From NCBI RefSeq assembly GCF_020696975.1, contig NZ_JAJGBK010000032.1, forward strand, positions 186,001 to 250,000: a stretch of 64,000 nucleotides of DNA, read 5' to 3'. How positions within the stretch are numbered: position 1 is the stretch's first letter; each line of letters begins with the position of its first letter. The notes under the pieces are model-generated. The model was not told the origin of the DNA. It saw only the letters and a list, made by a program, of their open reading frames with translations, and did no database searches. Of the stretch, positions 40,546-49,157 are shown one piece after another. The DNA comes from Methanoculleus sp. (GTDB lineage: Archaea > Halobacteriota > Methanomicrobia > Methanomicrobiales > Methanoculleaceae). Both the position numbers and the translations under genes were made by a program.

Positions 40546-41070
40546 TCAACCACCCCACCGAAAGACCCGGAGCCCCTTCCCGTGGACCTCCCTGCCGGCG
40601 AGGTGCTCCATCTCGTGGTCGATCCCGTAGGCGGCCGAGCCCGAGAAGACCTTCTCCGCGGCGCCGAGATCTTCTGTCCTGATCGTCCGCTCGAGCGGGT
40701 GGACGGTCATTCTGATCCCCCGGCGGGCGCCGATGCGCACCCGGTAGGGCCGCGTAACAAGCAGCCGGGCGGGAGCGTTGCCGCACTTTTCGAGCCGGTG
40801 GACTGTCCCTTCGCGGTCGAGGATGACCGGGTTGACGAAGAGGTGGATCTCCTCGAGAGAGTAGCCGGTCCGGCTTGCCTCGTCGTAGACCGTGGTCCTC
40901 GTCACAGCCGATATCGATCGGATCTCTTCTGAAGCGTAGCTCCAGTCCCCCCCGTAGCGGAGCGAGAAGAGGAGGGGGAGGAGCGCGTCGGCAGGGATGC
41001 CGAACCGGACGGCGAGCGCGGCCTCCGCGGCGGCGAAGGCAATCTCCTCACGGATCTCGTCGGTCTCCAT
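40546..41070 (-). CDS. Peptide deformylase-fold metalloprotein
   Basis: A 174-residue protein. The C-terminal part resembles peptide deformylase: LFVNPVILDREG corresponds to the INPEIL strand, EKCGNAP to the EGCLS metal cysteine, and YGIDHEMEHLAG to the HExxH metal-binding helix with its catalytic Glu. The GxGLAAxQ motif is absent, and the N-terminal 75 residues are helical and unrecognised. Archaea start translation with unformylated Met, so another amide substrate is likely. It lies 42 bp after the molybdate ATPase gene on the same strand. Confidence 0.7.
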   Translation of the reverse strand: METDEIREEIAFAAAEAALAVRFGIPADALLPLLFSLRYGGDWSYASEEIRSISAVTRTTVYDEASRTGYSLEEIHLFVNPVILDREGTVHRLEKCGNAPARLLVTRPYRVRIGARRGIRMTVHPLERTIRTEDLGAAEKVFSGSAAYGIDHEMEHLAGREVHGKGLRVFRWGG

Positions 41071-41112
41071 CGGCTCCCCGTGCAGGGGGAACCTGGATAA
41101 ATCCTCCGGCGG

Positions 41113-42162
41113 CTACCGGACGAAGACGTGGACCGCCGAGGCCTTGAAAGTCACGGACGCCGGCCCCCCCTCGGCAAGATCCAGGCGGGCGATGCTCTGC
41201 CGGGTCAGGACGGCGACGAAGGGCAGGCCCGCGTCCACGACGACCCGGGAGAAGATGCCGTTCTGCCGGACCTCCGTCACCGTGCCGGAGAATGCGTTTA
41301 CGGCGCTCGACTCGAACGGCTCGCGGGAGACGATCACCTCCTCGGGCCGGATGCCGACGCAGACCTCGCCCTCGATGTCGGTGACGGTCCGGATGACGAT
41401 GCCGCCGAGATCGATCGCCGCCTCCCCGTCTTTGACCCTTGAGACGCCGCAGTAGACGTTCTCCATGCCGGTGAAGGCGGCGACGAATTCGGTGGCGGGC
41501 TTCCGGAAGACCTCGTCGGGCGTGCCCGTCTGGACGACCTTCCCGTCCTGCATCACCGCCACCCGGTCGGCGAGGGCGAAGATGTCCTCGAAGTGGTGGG
41601 TGATGTGGACGACCGTCGTGTTGGTCGCCCGGTGGACGGCTCTGAGTTCCTTCCGGAGCCGGTCGCGGGTGACGGCGTCGAGTGCCGAGAGCGGTTCGTC
41701 CAGAAGCAGGACGCGGGGCCGGAGGACGAGCGCCCGGGCGATCGCCGCCCGCTGCTGCTCCCCGCCGGAGAGTGTCCCCGGCGTGCGGTCGAGGAGATGG
41801 CCGATCCCGAGAAGGTCAGCTGCCTCCCTCACCGCCTCTCGTATCCGGGCGGGATCGACCCCGCGCTGGAGGAGGCCGAACCCGATGTTTGCCGCAACCG
41901 TCAGGTGAGGAAAGAGCATGTAATCCTGGTAGACCATGCCGATTCCCCGGTCTTTCGGGTCGGTGCGGGTGATATCGCGGCCGTCAAGGGTGATCGTCCC
42001 CGTATCGGGAGCGTAGATCCCTGCGATCGTCTCAAGGAGGATCGTCTTCCCGGCGCCGGTCGGGCCGAGGACGATGAAGTACTCCCCATCGGCGACGGTC
42101 AGGTCCACGCCGGCAAGGAAGAACTCCCCGAGCGAGAGGGAGAGGTCCCTGATCGAAAGCAT
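41113..42162 (-). CDS. wtpC: Molybdate/tungstate ABC transporter ATP-binding protein
   Basis: A 349-residue ATPase. Walker A LGPTGAGKTILL (about 32-43), Q-loop VYQDYMLFPHLT, signature LSGGEQQRAAIARAL, Walker B VLLLDEPLSALD and switch HITHHFED are all present. A C-terminal regulatory domain (about 240-349, GIRPEEVIV) resembles the MOP/TOBE fold that binds oxyanions. The TGATG overlap with the permease gene couples their translation. WtpC or ModC cannot be told apart surely. Confidence 0.9.
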   Translation of the reverse strand: MLSIRDLSLSLGEFFLAGVDLTVADGEYFIVLGPTGAGKTILLETIAGIYAPDTGTITLDGRDITRTDPKDRGIGMVYQDYMLFPHLTVAANIGFGLLQRGVDPARIREAVREAADLLGIGHLLDRTPGTLSGGEQQRAAIARALVLRPRVLLLDEPLSALDAVTRDRLRKELRAVHRATNTTVVHITHHFEDIFALADRVAVMQDGKVVQTGTPDEVFRKPATEFVAAFTGMENVYCGVSRVKDGEAAIDLGGIVIRTVTDIEGEVCVGIRPEEVIVSREPFESSAVNAFSGTVTEVRQNGIFSRVVVDAGLPFVAVLTRQSIARLDLAEGGPASVTFKASAVHVFVR

Positions 42163-42962
42163 CAGAAGATCCCCCTGCTGTCGCCGCAACGCTCGAAGAT
42201 CAGGAGCGACGCCATGGAGATCGCGATCAGGATGACCGATGCGGCGATGGCGAGGTCGAGGTCCCCTGTCGACATGTTCAGGAAGAGCGCGATGGGCAGG
42301 GTCTCGGTCTTCATCCGGGTCGCCCCGGCGAGCATGAGGACCGCACCGAACTCGCCGATGGACTTTGACCAGGTGATGACCAGGCCCGCGACGAGGCCGT
42401 TTTTAGCGAGAGGGAGGGTGACCTGGCGGAACGCGCCCCACTCGGTGCAGCCGAGCGTCCGGGCGACGTGCTCGTAGCGGGGATTGATCGTCTCGAAGGC
42501 CGACCGGGTGACCCGGATCATGTAAGGGACGTTGACGAAGAACTGGGCGACGATGATCCCGAGCGGGGTGTAGACGACGTCGAACCCCAGCGATGAGAGC
42601 ATCTTCCCGAACGTCGACGGCCCGTAGAAGATGAGCAGCGCCACGCCCGCGACGAGCGGCGGGAGGGTGAGCGGGAGGTTCATCAGGGTGGTTGCGACCC
42701 TCTTGCCGGGAAACGAGAACCGGGCGAGGGAGTAGGCGACCGGGACGGCGGCGAGGATGCAGAGAGCGGTGGAGACCGCCGAGGTGACGAGGGAGAGTTC
42801 GACTGCGGCGACGATCTCCGGGGACGCAAGGCTCCCGACGAGGGCCGGGAGCGGCGGGTAGGCCACGAGGCCGGCGAGGACGACGGCCATGTAGCCGATC
42901 AGGCCGAAGAGGATGACGAGAAAGAGGATTTTAAATGGGGTAGGACGGGAGAAGGTGTCCAT
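42162..42962 (-). CDS. wtpB: Molybdate/tungstate ABC transporter permease
   Basis: A 266-residue membrane protein with six segments and the binding-protein-dependent permease EAA loop (EHVARTLGCTEWGAFRQVTLPLAKNG). The start MDTFSRPTPFK is chosen because the longer open frame would run through the preceding gene. It forms the channel of a molybdate or tungstate importer with the adjacent ATPase and binding protein. Confidence 0.9.
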   Translation of the reverse strand: MDTFSRPTPFKILFLVILFGLIGYMAVVLAGLVAYPPLPALVGSLASPEIVAAVELSLVTSAVSTALCILAAVPVAYSLARFSFPGKRVATTLMNLPLTLPPLVAGVALLIFYGPSTFGKMLSSLGFDVVYTPLGIIVAQFFVNVPYMIRVTRSAFETINPRYEHVARTLGCTEWGAFRQVTLPLAKNGLVAGLVITWSKSIGEFGAVLMLAGATRMKTETLPIALFLNMSTGDLDLAIAASVILIAISMASLLIFERCGDSRGIF

Positions 42963-42976
42963 CTTTCGGGACACGG

Positions 42977-43468
42977 CTAATCGACCCTGAACGACGCGCT
43001 CTGTCTCCTGATCTGCTCGATGTGCTGCGGCGTCACCCACCCGGAGGCCGCATCGGGGATGCTGTCAAAGCCGGGGATGTAGGGTTTGATGTCGAGGATC
43101 GGCGTCCCGTCCAGGAGGTCGACGCCCTCGACGGCGAGCGTGGCGCCGTCGATCCCGGCAAGCCTGACGACCGAAATCCCGAGCATGTTCGGGCGGTTGA
43201 AGTGCCGGGTGGCGAAGATGCCGTGCGCCTTGGCGCCGTCGATGAGGGGGCGTTCGGCGATCGCTTCACTGGCGGCGCGATGAAACCGGTAGATGAGGAT
43301 GAGGTGGGAGAATCCTGCGAGCGCCGCCAGACCGTCCCGGAACTCGGGGAAGACTTCCACCGTCCCGCGGACGGTGGAGAAGGCCGCCTGGATGGGGGTG
43401 GCGGCCGGGTCGGAGAAGGGCGTCCGGGCGACGCCGATGGGCCGGCAGGTATACTCCGTGCCGTTCAT
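42977..43468 (-). CDS. TrmO/TsaA-family protein 1, inside the molybdate operon
   Basis: A 163-residue beta-barrel SAM-binding family protein. Family segments are seen: IGVARTPFSDPAATPIQAAF (N-terminus), FATRHFNRPNMLGISVVRL and DLLDGTPILDIKPYIPGFDS. Bacterial TrmO methylates t6A37 of threonine tRNAs. The start overlaps the binding-protein stop in ATGA and the permease starts 14 bp after its end, so it is truly embedded in the transporter operon. This hints at a role linked to Mo/W supply rather than tRNA. Confidence 0.88.
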   Translation of the reverse strand: MNGTEYTCRPIGVARTPFSDPAATPIQAAFSTVRGTVEVFPEFRDGLAALAGFSHLILIYRFHRAASEAIAERPLIDGAKAHGIFATRHFNRPNMLGISVVRLAGIDGATLAVEGVDLLDGTPILDIKPYIPGFDSIPDAASGWVTPQHIEQIRRQSASFRVD

Positions 43469-44295
43469 GGCTCGATCCCCCTGTAGGCCGGGTCGGGATA
43501 GGCCGGGAACCCGTGCTCTGCAAAGATCGCCTTCCCCTCGTCGGAGGTGACGAACGCGACGAACGCCTGAGCGGTGTCCGGCTGCTCCGTGAAGGTGGTC
43601 GCCCCGACCGGCACGATCAGGACGAGGCCGTCTTCCTGCACCAGATCGATAGTGTCCATCGTCGCGGGGTTCACCATATCGAGCGTGATGAGCGCGGCGT
43701 CGGCGGTGCCCATGTTCATCGCCACAACCACCTCGTTGATCGTCGGGGCCCGGAGGACGACGTTCTTCTCGACGGCGTCGAGAATGCCGTGCTTCTCAAA
43801 GAGTCTGTCGCCGGCCTTCCCGATGGCGGTGGTGTTCGCGGCGCCGAGAGCGATCTTCAGGCCGGGCCGGGTGAAGTCGTCCACCGAGGTGATGCTGTGG
43901 GGGTTTCCCTTGCCGACGGCGATCACCGGGACGTGGTAGGCGACGTAGCCCGGCTCCCCGACCAGACTTTTGTTCTGCGCGATCCGGTAGTCCGGGGTTC
44001 CGCCGGGGATAAAGGCGTCGCCTTTCCGGGAGAGCTCCATCTGGGTGATGAGCGTGCCCGAGCCGGCGAAGGTGTACTCGACGTCGATACCGTACTTCTC
44101 CGTAAACGCCTCACCGATCGCGGTCATCGGTTTCTTGAGGCCTGCGCCGGAGTAGACGAAGAGCGAGTCGTCCGTCCCGGCGGGTGTGGTGTTATCGCCG
44201 GTGGCGGTGATCGCCGGCTGTGAGGTGCATCCCGCCGTGCAGAGGAGGCAGGCGAGGATGGCGAGCAAAATCAGTGCAACGGGATTCTCTGTCAT
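43465..44295 (-). CDS. modA: Molybdate/tungstate ABC transporter substrate-binding lipoprotein
   Basis: A 276-residue protein. The signal segment VALILLAILACLLCTAGC ends in a lipobox-type TAGC, so it is lipid-anchored outside the cell. The mature part has the ModA pattern LFVYSGAGLKKPMTAIGEAF and EYTFAGSGTLITQMELSRKGDAFI. It captures molybdate or tungstate, needed for formylmethanofuran dehydrogenase and formate dehydrogenase. ATG 44295 is chosen over a longer frame crossing the promoter. Confidence 0.9.
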   Translation of the reverse strand: MTENPVALILLAILACLLCTAGCTSQPAITATGDNTTPAGTDDSLFVYSGAGLKKPMTAIGEAFTEKYGIDVEYTFAGSGTLITQMELSRKGDAFIPGGTPDYRIAQNKSLVGEPGYVAYHVPVIAVGKGNPHSITSVDDFTRPGLKIALGAANTTAIGKAGDRLFEKHGILDAVEKNVVLRAPTINEVVVAMNMGTADAALITLDMVNPATMDTIDLVQEDGLVLIVPVGATTFTEQPDTAQAFVAFVTSDEGKAIFAEHGFPAYPDPAYRGIEP

Positions 44296-44392
44296 GTGAT
44301 ACCATTCGGTACCCACCTCACGGTATTAAAGTACTTTCTTTTACTTTTCAGTTATGTTAAATAGTTTTACCTCAACTCCTCCCTGTTAAATG
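44296..44392 (-). promoter_or_regulatory. Promoter and possible operator of the molybdate operon
   Basis: On the minus strand a TATTTAAC-type box lies at about 44352-44362. Between it and the ATG are a perfect palindrome AAAGTACTTT (44328-44337) and an imperfect inverted repeat GATACC-attc-GGTACC (44298-44313). Either could bind a ModE- or TunR-like regulator; none is in the window. Confidence 0.5.
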
Positions 44393-44890
44393 TTACTGCT
44401 CCCCCCGGTTGCAGAACCTGCCGTCCGACCGCATGGTGTGGGGGTCTTCGGGAGCTGCTGCCAGCCACCCTGCCTGTTCGTCGGGATAGGCGTCGAACGC
44501 CGGGACGTAGGGCTTGATGTCGAGGACCGGCGTCCCGTCCAGGATATCCACGTCCTCGACGGTGAGCGTCGTGCCGTCGACGGCGACCAGCCTGAGGATC
44601 GAGAGCCCGATGGCGTTGGGGCGGCGGGGCGCCCGGGTCGCAAAGACGCCGTGCGGCGTCTTGTCGAGGAACGGGACCACCTCGAGCGCGTAGCCCTCCG
44701 AGCGGTGGAAGTGGTAGAGGAGGATGATCCGCGAGAACCCGGCAAGGTCCTTTAAACCGGCAGTGCAGGCGGGGTCGAGTTCGATCGTGCCCCTGATACC
44801 CTGGGCGCCGACGGGCTGGATGGGCATATTGCGGGGGTCGCGGAATGGAGAGTGGACGATGCCGATGGGGGTGAAGGTGATCCCGGTCAT
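44393..44890 (-). CDS. TrmO/TsaA-family protein 2
   Basis: A 165-residue paralog of the gene at 42977. Segments ITFTPIGIVHSPFRDPRNMPIQP, FATRAPRRPNAIGLSILRL and DILDGTPVLDIKPYVPAFDA align with it and with bacterial TrmO. It keeps the RRPN form typical of canonical TrmO, whereas copy 1 reads NRPN, so this copy is the better candidate for the tRNA enzyme. It lies just upstream of the molybdate promoter. TTATTACC near 44952 may be its TATA box. Confidence 0.88.
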   Translation of the reverse strand: MTGITFTPIGIVHSPFRDPRNMPIQPVGAQGIRGTIELDPACTAGLKDLAGFSRIILLYHFHRSEGYALEVVPFLDKTPHGVFATRAPRRPNAIGLSILRLVAVDGTTLTVEDVDILDGTPVLDIKPYVPAFDAYPDEQAGWLAAAPEDPHTMRSDGRFCNRGEQ

Positions 44891-44983
44891 GGGGTACCAC
44901 TCTCCCGGCGAGGCGAAGAGGGTTTGCGTCCGGGTAGACCACAGGAAACGGTTATTACCGCCCCGTGCGTTCACGTGTTCTCT

Positions 44984-45352
44984 ATGGAAGACCTGTTAAC
45001 GGTTCTCTCCGATATCGAGAAACGGGCCTGGAAGGCCGCGGACACCCGGGACGCAGCGTTCTATCGGGAGTATCTTGCGCCGGAAGCTCTTGTCGTCAGC
45101 CCCCGGGGCATCCTGGACAGGGAAGGGATCCTCCGTGATCTCGTGGAGAACCCCAACGAGTTTCCGGAGTACGCCATCATGGACGAAAAGGTCGTGCCCG
45201 TCGGGGAGGGGTGTGCCGTCCTCGCCTATACCGTCTCCTTCGGCGGGCAGACGCTCTACGTATCGACCGTATACGCCCGGGACGGCGGCCGGTGGCGGGC
45301 GGCCTTCCACCAGAGGACTCCGGCGCTCCGGAAGCCGGAGTCAGAGGGTTAA
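44984..45352 (+). CDS. NTF2-like (SnoaL/DUF4440) family protein
   Basis: A 122-residue protein with the cone-shaped NTF2-like pattern: an N-terminal helix pair (LSDIEKRAWKAADTRDAAFYREYLAPEALVV) and beta strands (AVLAYTVSFGGQTLYVSTVYARDGGRWRAAFHQRTP). These folds bind small molecules or act as enzymes; the ligand is not predictable. The ATG is divergent from TrmO copy 2. Its 3' end overlaps the convergent thiE gene by 4 bp. Confidence 0.82.
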   Translation: MEDLLTVLSDIEKRAWKAADTRDAAFYREYLAPEALVVSPRGILDREGILRDLVENPNEFPEYAIMDEKVVPVGEGCAVLAYTVSFGGQTLYVSTVYARDGGRWRAAFHQRTPALRKPESEG

Positions 45353-45984
45353 CGCCCTTTCGCCTTTGCGGCGACGATCCGGCTCCGGAGGTTCCGTGCG
45401 GCGGCGGTGACGTCGTCCTCGCCGACGACCGCCGAGATCACCGCGACGCCGTCCGCCCCCGCGGCGATGACGTCGCCGACGTTTGCCGCGGTGATCCCCC
45501 CGATCGCGACGAGGGGGAGGGCGACCGCGGCCCGGATCTCTGCAAGCATCATAAGCCCGTGGCCCGGCCCCGCGTCGTTTTTCGACCCGGTCGCAAACGT
45601 CGGGCTGAGCGCCACGTAATCGGCCCCCTCCGCCGCGGCGCCGACCGCCGTGGCGGCAGACCCGACCGAGGCCCCGATGATGAACCCCGGCGGGGCGATG
45701 CGCCGCGCTTCCCTGATGGGAAGGTCGCCCGCGCCGAGGTGGACCCCGTCGGCGCCGGCAGCCAGGGCAACATCCAGGCGGTCGTTCACGATGAAGAGCG
45801 CGCCGGCATCAGCGGTGATCTCACGGACGGCGAGGGCTGCATCGAAGAGCGCCCGGCCGGAGAGGTTCTTGTCGCGGAGCTGGATCACGTCCGCTCCCCC
45901 TGCAACGGCGCGGGCGGCAAGTTCCGTGTGGGAGCGCCCGCGGCCGATCTTCTCGTCCGTGACTACGTAGAGGTCGTATTCCAT
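45349..45984 (-). CDS. thiE: Thiamine-phosphate synthase
   Basis: A 211-residue TIM barrel. Motifs: VIQLRDKNLSGRALFD, LFIVNDRLDVALAAGADGVHLG, DYVALSPTFATGSKNDAG and VAIGGITAANVGDV. It joins HMP pyrophosphate and thiazole phosphate into thiamine phosphate. ATG 45984 overlaps the thiM stop as TGATG, so the two are co-translated. Confidence 0.94.
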   Translation of the reverse strand: MEYDLYVVTDEKIGRGRSHTELAARAVAGGADVIQLRDKNLSGRALFDAALAVREITADAGALFIVNDRLDVALAAGADGVHLGAGDLPIREARRIAPPGFIIGASVGSAATAVGAAAEGADYVALSPTFATGSKNDAGPGHGLMMLAEIRAAVALPLVAIGGITAANVGDVIAAGADGVAVISAVVGEDDVTAAARNLRSRIVAAKAKGR

Positions 45985-46823
45985 CACCGCTCCTCGATCC
46001 GCGCGTGCCGGGCAAGGTCGTCGGGGGAGAGCCCGGCAAGTTCGTCAAAGAGCCCCGTCCGGAACGAGTAGGGGCCGCGTGCCACGGCGGCGCCGCGCTC
46101 CCCGGCCCGCCCGAAGGCCGCGAGCGCCGCGGCCGACGCGACAGCGTAATCGTCCGCGACCGCGACGAACGCCGCGGTGACCGAGGAGGCCATGCACCCG
46201 GTGCCCGAGAGGCGGTCCATCGCCGGGTTGCCGTTCCTGACGAGGTAGACCCGGTCGCCGTCGGTGACGACGTCGACCGCCCCCGTCATCGAGACGACGG
46301 TCCCGGTCAGGCGGGCGCATGCCCGTGCCGTCTCGACGGGATCGCCCGCAATCCCGCCGGAGTCCACTCCCCTGACGCTCCCGCCTGTCCCGGCAAGGAC
46401 GCCGATCTCCCCGGCGTTCCCTTTCAGGACGGCGATATCGAGGGCGTCGAGGAGCCGTCGGGCGGTCTCCGTCCGGAAACCGGTCGCCCCCACGCCGACC
46501 GGGTCGAGGACGATGGGGATGCCGAGGTCGTTTGCCCGCCGGCCGGCGGCGAGCATCGCCTCGACCTGCGTGGCGGAGAGCGTCCCGATGTTCAGGACGA
46601 GGGCGCCTGCGGCGGCGACCATATCGGCGACCTCTTCGGGCGCCTCGGCCATCACCGGGGCAGCCCCGGAACAGATGGTGATGTTCGCGCAGTCGTTGAT
46701 CGTGACGCTGTTCGTGATGTGGTGGATGAGCGGCCGCTTCGACCGCACGGCGGAAAGAAGGCCGGCGGGGATCGCGCCGTCCGTCATGCGTGCCGATGAG
46801 TCTTCTGTCGTGTTGCCCGGCAT
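45984..46823 (-). CDS. thiM: Hydroxyethylthiazole kinase
   Basis: A 279-residue ribokinase-fold enzyme. HHITNSVTINDCANITI near residues 34-50 binds thiazole; VLDPVGVGATGFR and the C-terminal DRLSGTGCMASSVTAAF hold the ATP and anion sites (Cys as in ThiM). It phosphorylates the thiazole moiety for salvage, and ThiE uses the product. Confidence 0.94.
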   Translation of the reverse strand: MPGNTTEDSSARMTDGAIPAGLLSAVRSKRPLIHHITNSVTINDCANITICSGAAPVMAEAPEEVADMVAAAGALVLNIGTLSATQVEAMLAAGRRANDLGIPIVLDPVGVGATGFRTETARRLLDALDIAVLKGNAGEIGVLAGTGGSVRGVDSGGIAGDPVETARACARLTGTVVSMTGAVDVVTDGDRVYLVRNGNPAMDRLSGTGCMASSVTAAFVAVADDYAVASAAALAAFGRAGERGAAVARGPYSFRTGLFDELAGLSPDDLARHARIEER

Positions 46824-46874
46824 AACTACCCTGACTATTTCCCGGGTAACCGCATAAAACTCGTGTCTGCCGGC

Positions 46875-48767
46875 TCACTCCAGGTCGTGCCGCCGGAGGA
46901 ACTCGCGGACCTTCCGTGACTCCACCCATCCCTGATCCAGCTGTCTGATGTACTCGTTGATCCGCCCGACCTGTTCACGGATGATCGCCGCCGTCTCGTC
47001 ATCGTCCAGCAGTTCCGCTCTGCCCAGGGTCACCTGGAGCGGCTGGCGTATGTGGTCGCCAAGGACAGCGAACTGCTCGATGTTCCGCTCGATCTGGAGG
47101 AATGCCTGCTGCCGGAGTTGCTCGTACTGCTTTCGTTCGGTGATATCCCGCCCGACTGCCTGGATGCCGGCAACCTTCCCGTTCTCTATGATCGGGGACT
47201 CGTTCAGTTCCACAAACGCCGCTGTTCCGTCTTTCTTGCGGAACTCGACCTCGAGCCCTTCGACCGGCTCGCCCCGGGCCACCCTCTTCTGCCCTTCCTG
47301 CCATGCGGGGAGCGATAAGGGGCTGACGTAGTCGCGGCACTTGCCGCCGATGAGTTCTTCGGGTGTGTAGCCGAGGATGTGCTCTACAGCCGGGGAGATA
47401 TACGCGATCCCGCCGTCATGGTAGCAGGTGTAGATCATATCGGAGCTCCGCTGCGCAATCTCGCGGAACTTCTCCTCGCTCTTCCTGAGCGCCTCTTCGG
47501 CGGCTCTCCGTTCGAGCCCCTGCGCCAGGACGTTTGCCGCCGCCTGGATGAAGTTGCTGTCATCCCGGGTGAACGTCCGTTGCATCCGCGTATGGGCGCC
47601 GAGCACCCCGTATGGGCCCCTGTCGCCCTGGATGATGACGCTGATCCCGCTCCTGATACCTTCTTCCCGGAGGAGCGCCGGGCCGGAGAAGCGCGTCTCT
47701 GTCCTGAAATCCTCGACGATCACCGGTTCGCGGGAGAGAAGCGTATAGCCTGCCTGGGAGTTGGTGCCCCCCTCTATCCTTCTCGTGCCGACGTCGTGTC
47801 CGTCGAACCCTATCGCCGCTTCGAGCACGAACATATCCCCATCAGGGAGGTATCGCAACACTTTGGCGTACCCGACCCCCAGGTGTCTTGCAACCGTCCG
47901 GACCACGGCATTCATCAGTTCGGGAGGTTCTGTGCCTGCAAGAGCAATCTGGCCGAGTTCCGCGATCGCCGCCTGCTGGGCAACCTGGCGGGTGGTGAGG
48001 CATTCGGCACGTTTTCTCGCGGTGATATCGAGGTTAATCCCGGCCCAGAGGCGGATCTCTCCGTTCTCATCCCGGACGGGGGCCCCCCGGGAGAGGATGA
48101 TGCGGTATCCCCCGCCGGGATTCCGGATCTTGAATTCACGGTCCCACAGGCATCCGGTATCAAGGCAGTGCTTCCATTCGGCGGATGCCGCTGCGACATC
48201 CTCGATCGGTATGCTCTCCACCCACCCGGTCTGCCGGCATCCCTCGATCGTCTTCCCCACCAGGTCGAGGAACGAGGCGGATATGTGGAGTGCAGTGCCG
48301 TCCGGCTCGCAGATCCAGATACCGTACGGCACCAGATCCCCGATGGCGGTATAGACCGACCCGGCCCTGACCGGATCCTGTATGCCTGCCATGCCCCGCA
48401 CCATCTCCCCGCGCTCGGGGGTGACGTCCCGGAACCGGACGAGCATCATCCCGGCATACGGCTCGCCGGCCATCACCCGGCACGAGAAGGAGAACCAGCG
48501 CAGATCGCCCGAAAAAGTTCGCATCCGGCAGGTAACGTGGGATACCTCCCGCCGGTGCTGGAGGGCATCGAGGACCCGGCCGGCAGAGCCGTCCTCCTCG
48601 AAGAGGGGCGTAAGGTGGTGGGTGATAAAATATCCTATCTGCGTGCCGCGGACTGCTTCGCTTTCGATACCGAATAGATCGCGAAACGAGTGGTTCAGCC
48701 GCGCAACGCTGCTGTCCCGGTCAAGGATGGCGACAGCATCGTCCAGTTCATCAAAGCAGCGGTACAA
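46875..48767 (-). CDS. PAS/GAF sensor protein with H-box-like C-terminus and no ATPase domain
   Basis: A 630-residue cytoplasmic protein. Domains: PAS (about 1-115), PAS/PAC (about 135-255), GAF (about 270-410), PAS/PAC (about 425-545, YISPAVEHILGYTPEELIGG and GIQAVGRDITERKQ), then about 80 residues reading FAVLGDHIRQPLQVTLGRAELLDDD. The DHIRQPLQ segment looks like a kinase H-box, but no HATPase_c follows. It may be phosphorylated by another kinase. The TTG start at 48767 is the best in frame; ATTATTATAGCC near 48850 is a likely TATA box. Confidence 0.85.
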   Translation of the reverse strand: MYRCFDELDDAVAILDRDSSVARLNHSFRDLFGIESEAVRGTQIGYFITHHLTPLFEEDGSAGRVLDALQHRREVSHVTCRMRTFSGDLRWFSFSCRVMAGEPYAGMMLVRFRDVTPERGEMVRGMAGIQDPVRAGSVYTAIGDLVPYGIWICEPDGTALHISASFLDLVGKTIEGCRQTGWVESIPIEDVAAASAEWKHCLDTGCLWDREFKIRNPGGGYRIILSRGAPVRDENGEIRLWAGINLDITARKRAECLTTRQVAQQAAIAELGQIALAGTEPPELMNAVVRTVARHLGVGYAKVLRYLPDGDMFVLEAAIGFDGHDVGTRRIEGGTNSQAGYTLLSREPVIVEDFRTETRFSGPALLREEGIRSGISVIIQGDRGPYGVLGAHTRMQRTFTRDDSNFIQAAANVLAQGLERRAAEEALRKSEEKFREIAQRSSDMIYTCYHDGGIAYISPAVEHILGYTPEELIGGKCRDYVSPLSLPAWQEGQKRVARGEPVEGLEVEFRKKDGTAAFVELNESPIIENGKVAGIQAVGRDITERKQYEQLRQQAFLQIERNIEQFAVLGDHIRQPLQVTLGRAELLDDDETAAIIREQVGRINEYIRQLDQGWVESRKVREFLRRHDLE

Positions 48768-49034
48768 CGGAGACCCCCATCGGCCGGCGTGCGCAGGAGC
48801 CCCGGGCAGCGGGCATCATGCGTCGCTATAGCAGTAATGTACCTGGCTATAATAATATCACTTTTTGGATTGCCCTCACCTTGCGAGATATTGAAATCCC
48901 GGGCAATCATGTTGGAAAGCCGGGTTCCGGGGTGTCGCCCGGCCTGTGGTGAAACGATTTCCAGGGGGGTCGTATCGGATATCCGGGTGCATGCTTGCTA
49001 ATGAAACCCGTAAGACTTGAACTAAGAAAGTGGA

Positions 49035-49119
49035 CGCCGAGGGGGAGATTTGAACTCCCGAGGTGCCGAACACCAGTGGCTTTCGAGGCCACCGCCTTCC
49101 CGGACTAGACTACCTCGGC
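49035..49119 (-). tRNA. tRNA-Ser (CGA)
   Basis: An 85-nt class II tRNA. GCCGAGG pairs with CCTCGGC and is followed by G73. The anticodon stem GTGGC/GCCAC closes the loop CTCGAAA with anticodon CGA. A long variable arm (TGGTGTTCGGCACCTC region) marks tRNA-Ser. AAATACTATAGG on this strand at about 49134-49145 is the probable TATA box. Confidence 0.93.
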
Positions 49120-49157
49120 ACAGAATCAGCCTATAGTATTTACCCTCTGCGGCTATA

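Noticed and set aside
47379-48677. A 432-codon plus-strand frame
   Set aside because: Antisense shadow of the PAS/GAF sensor gene.
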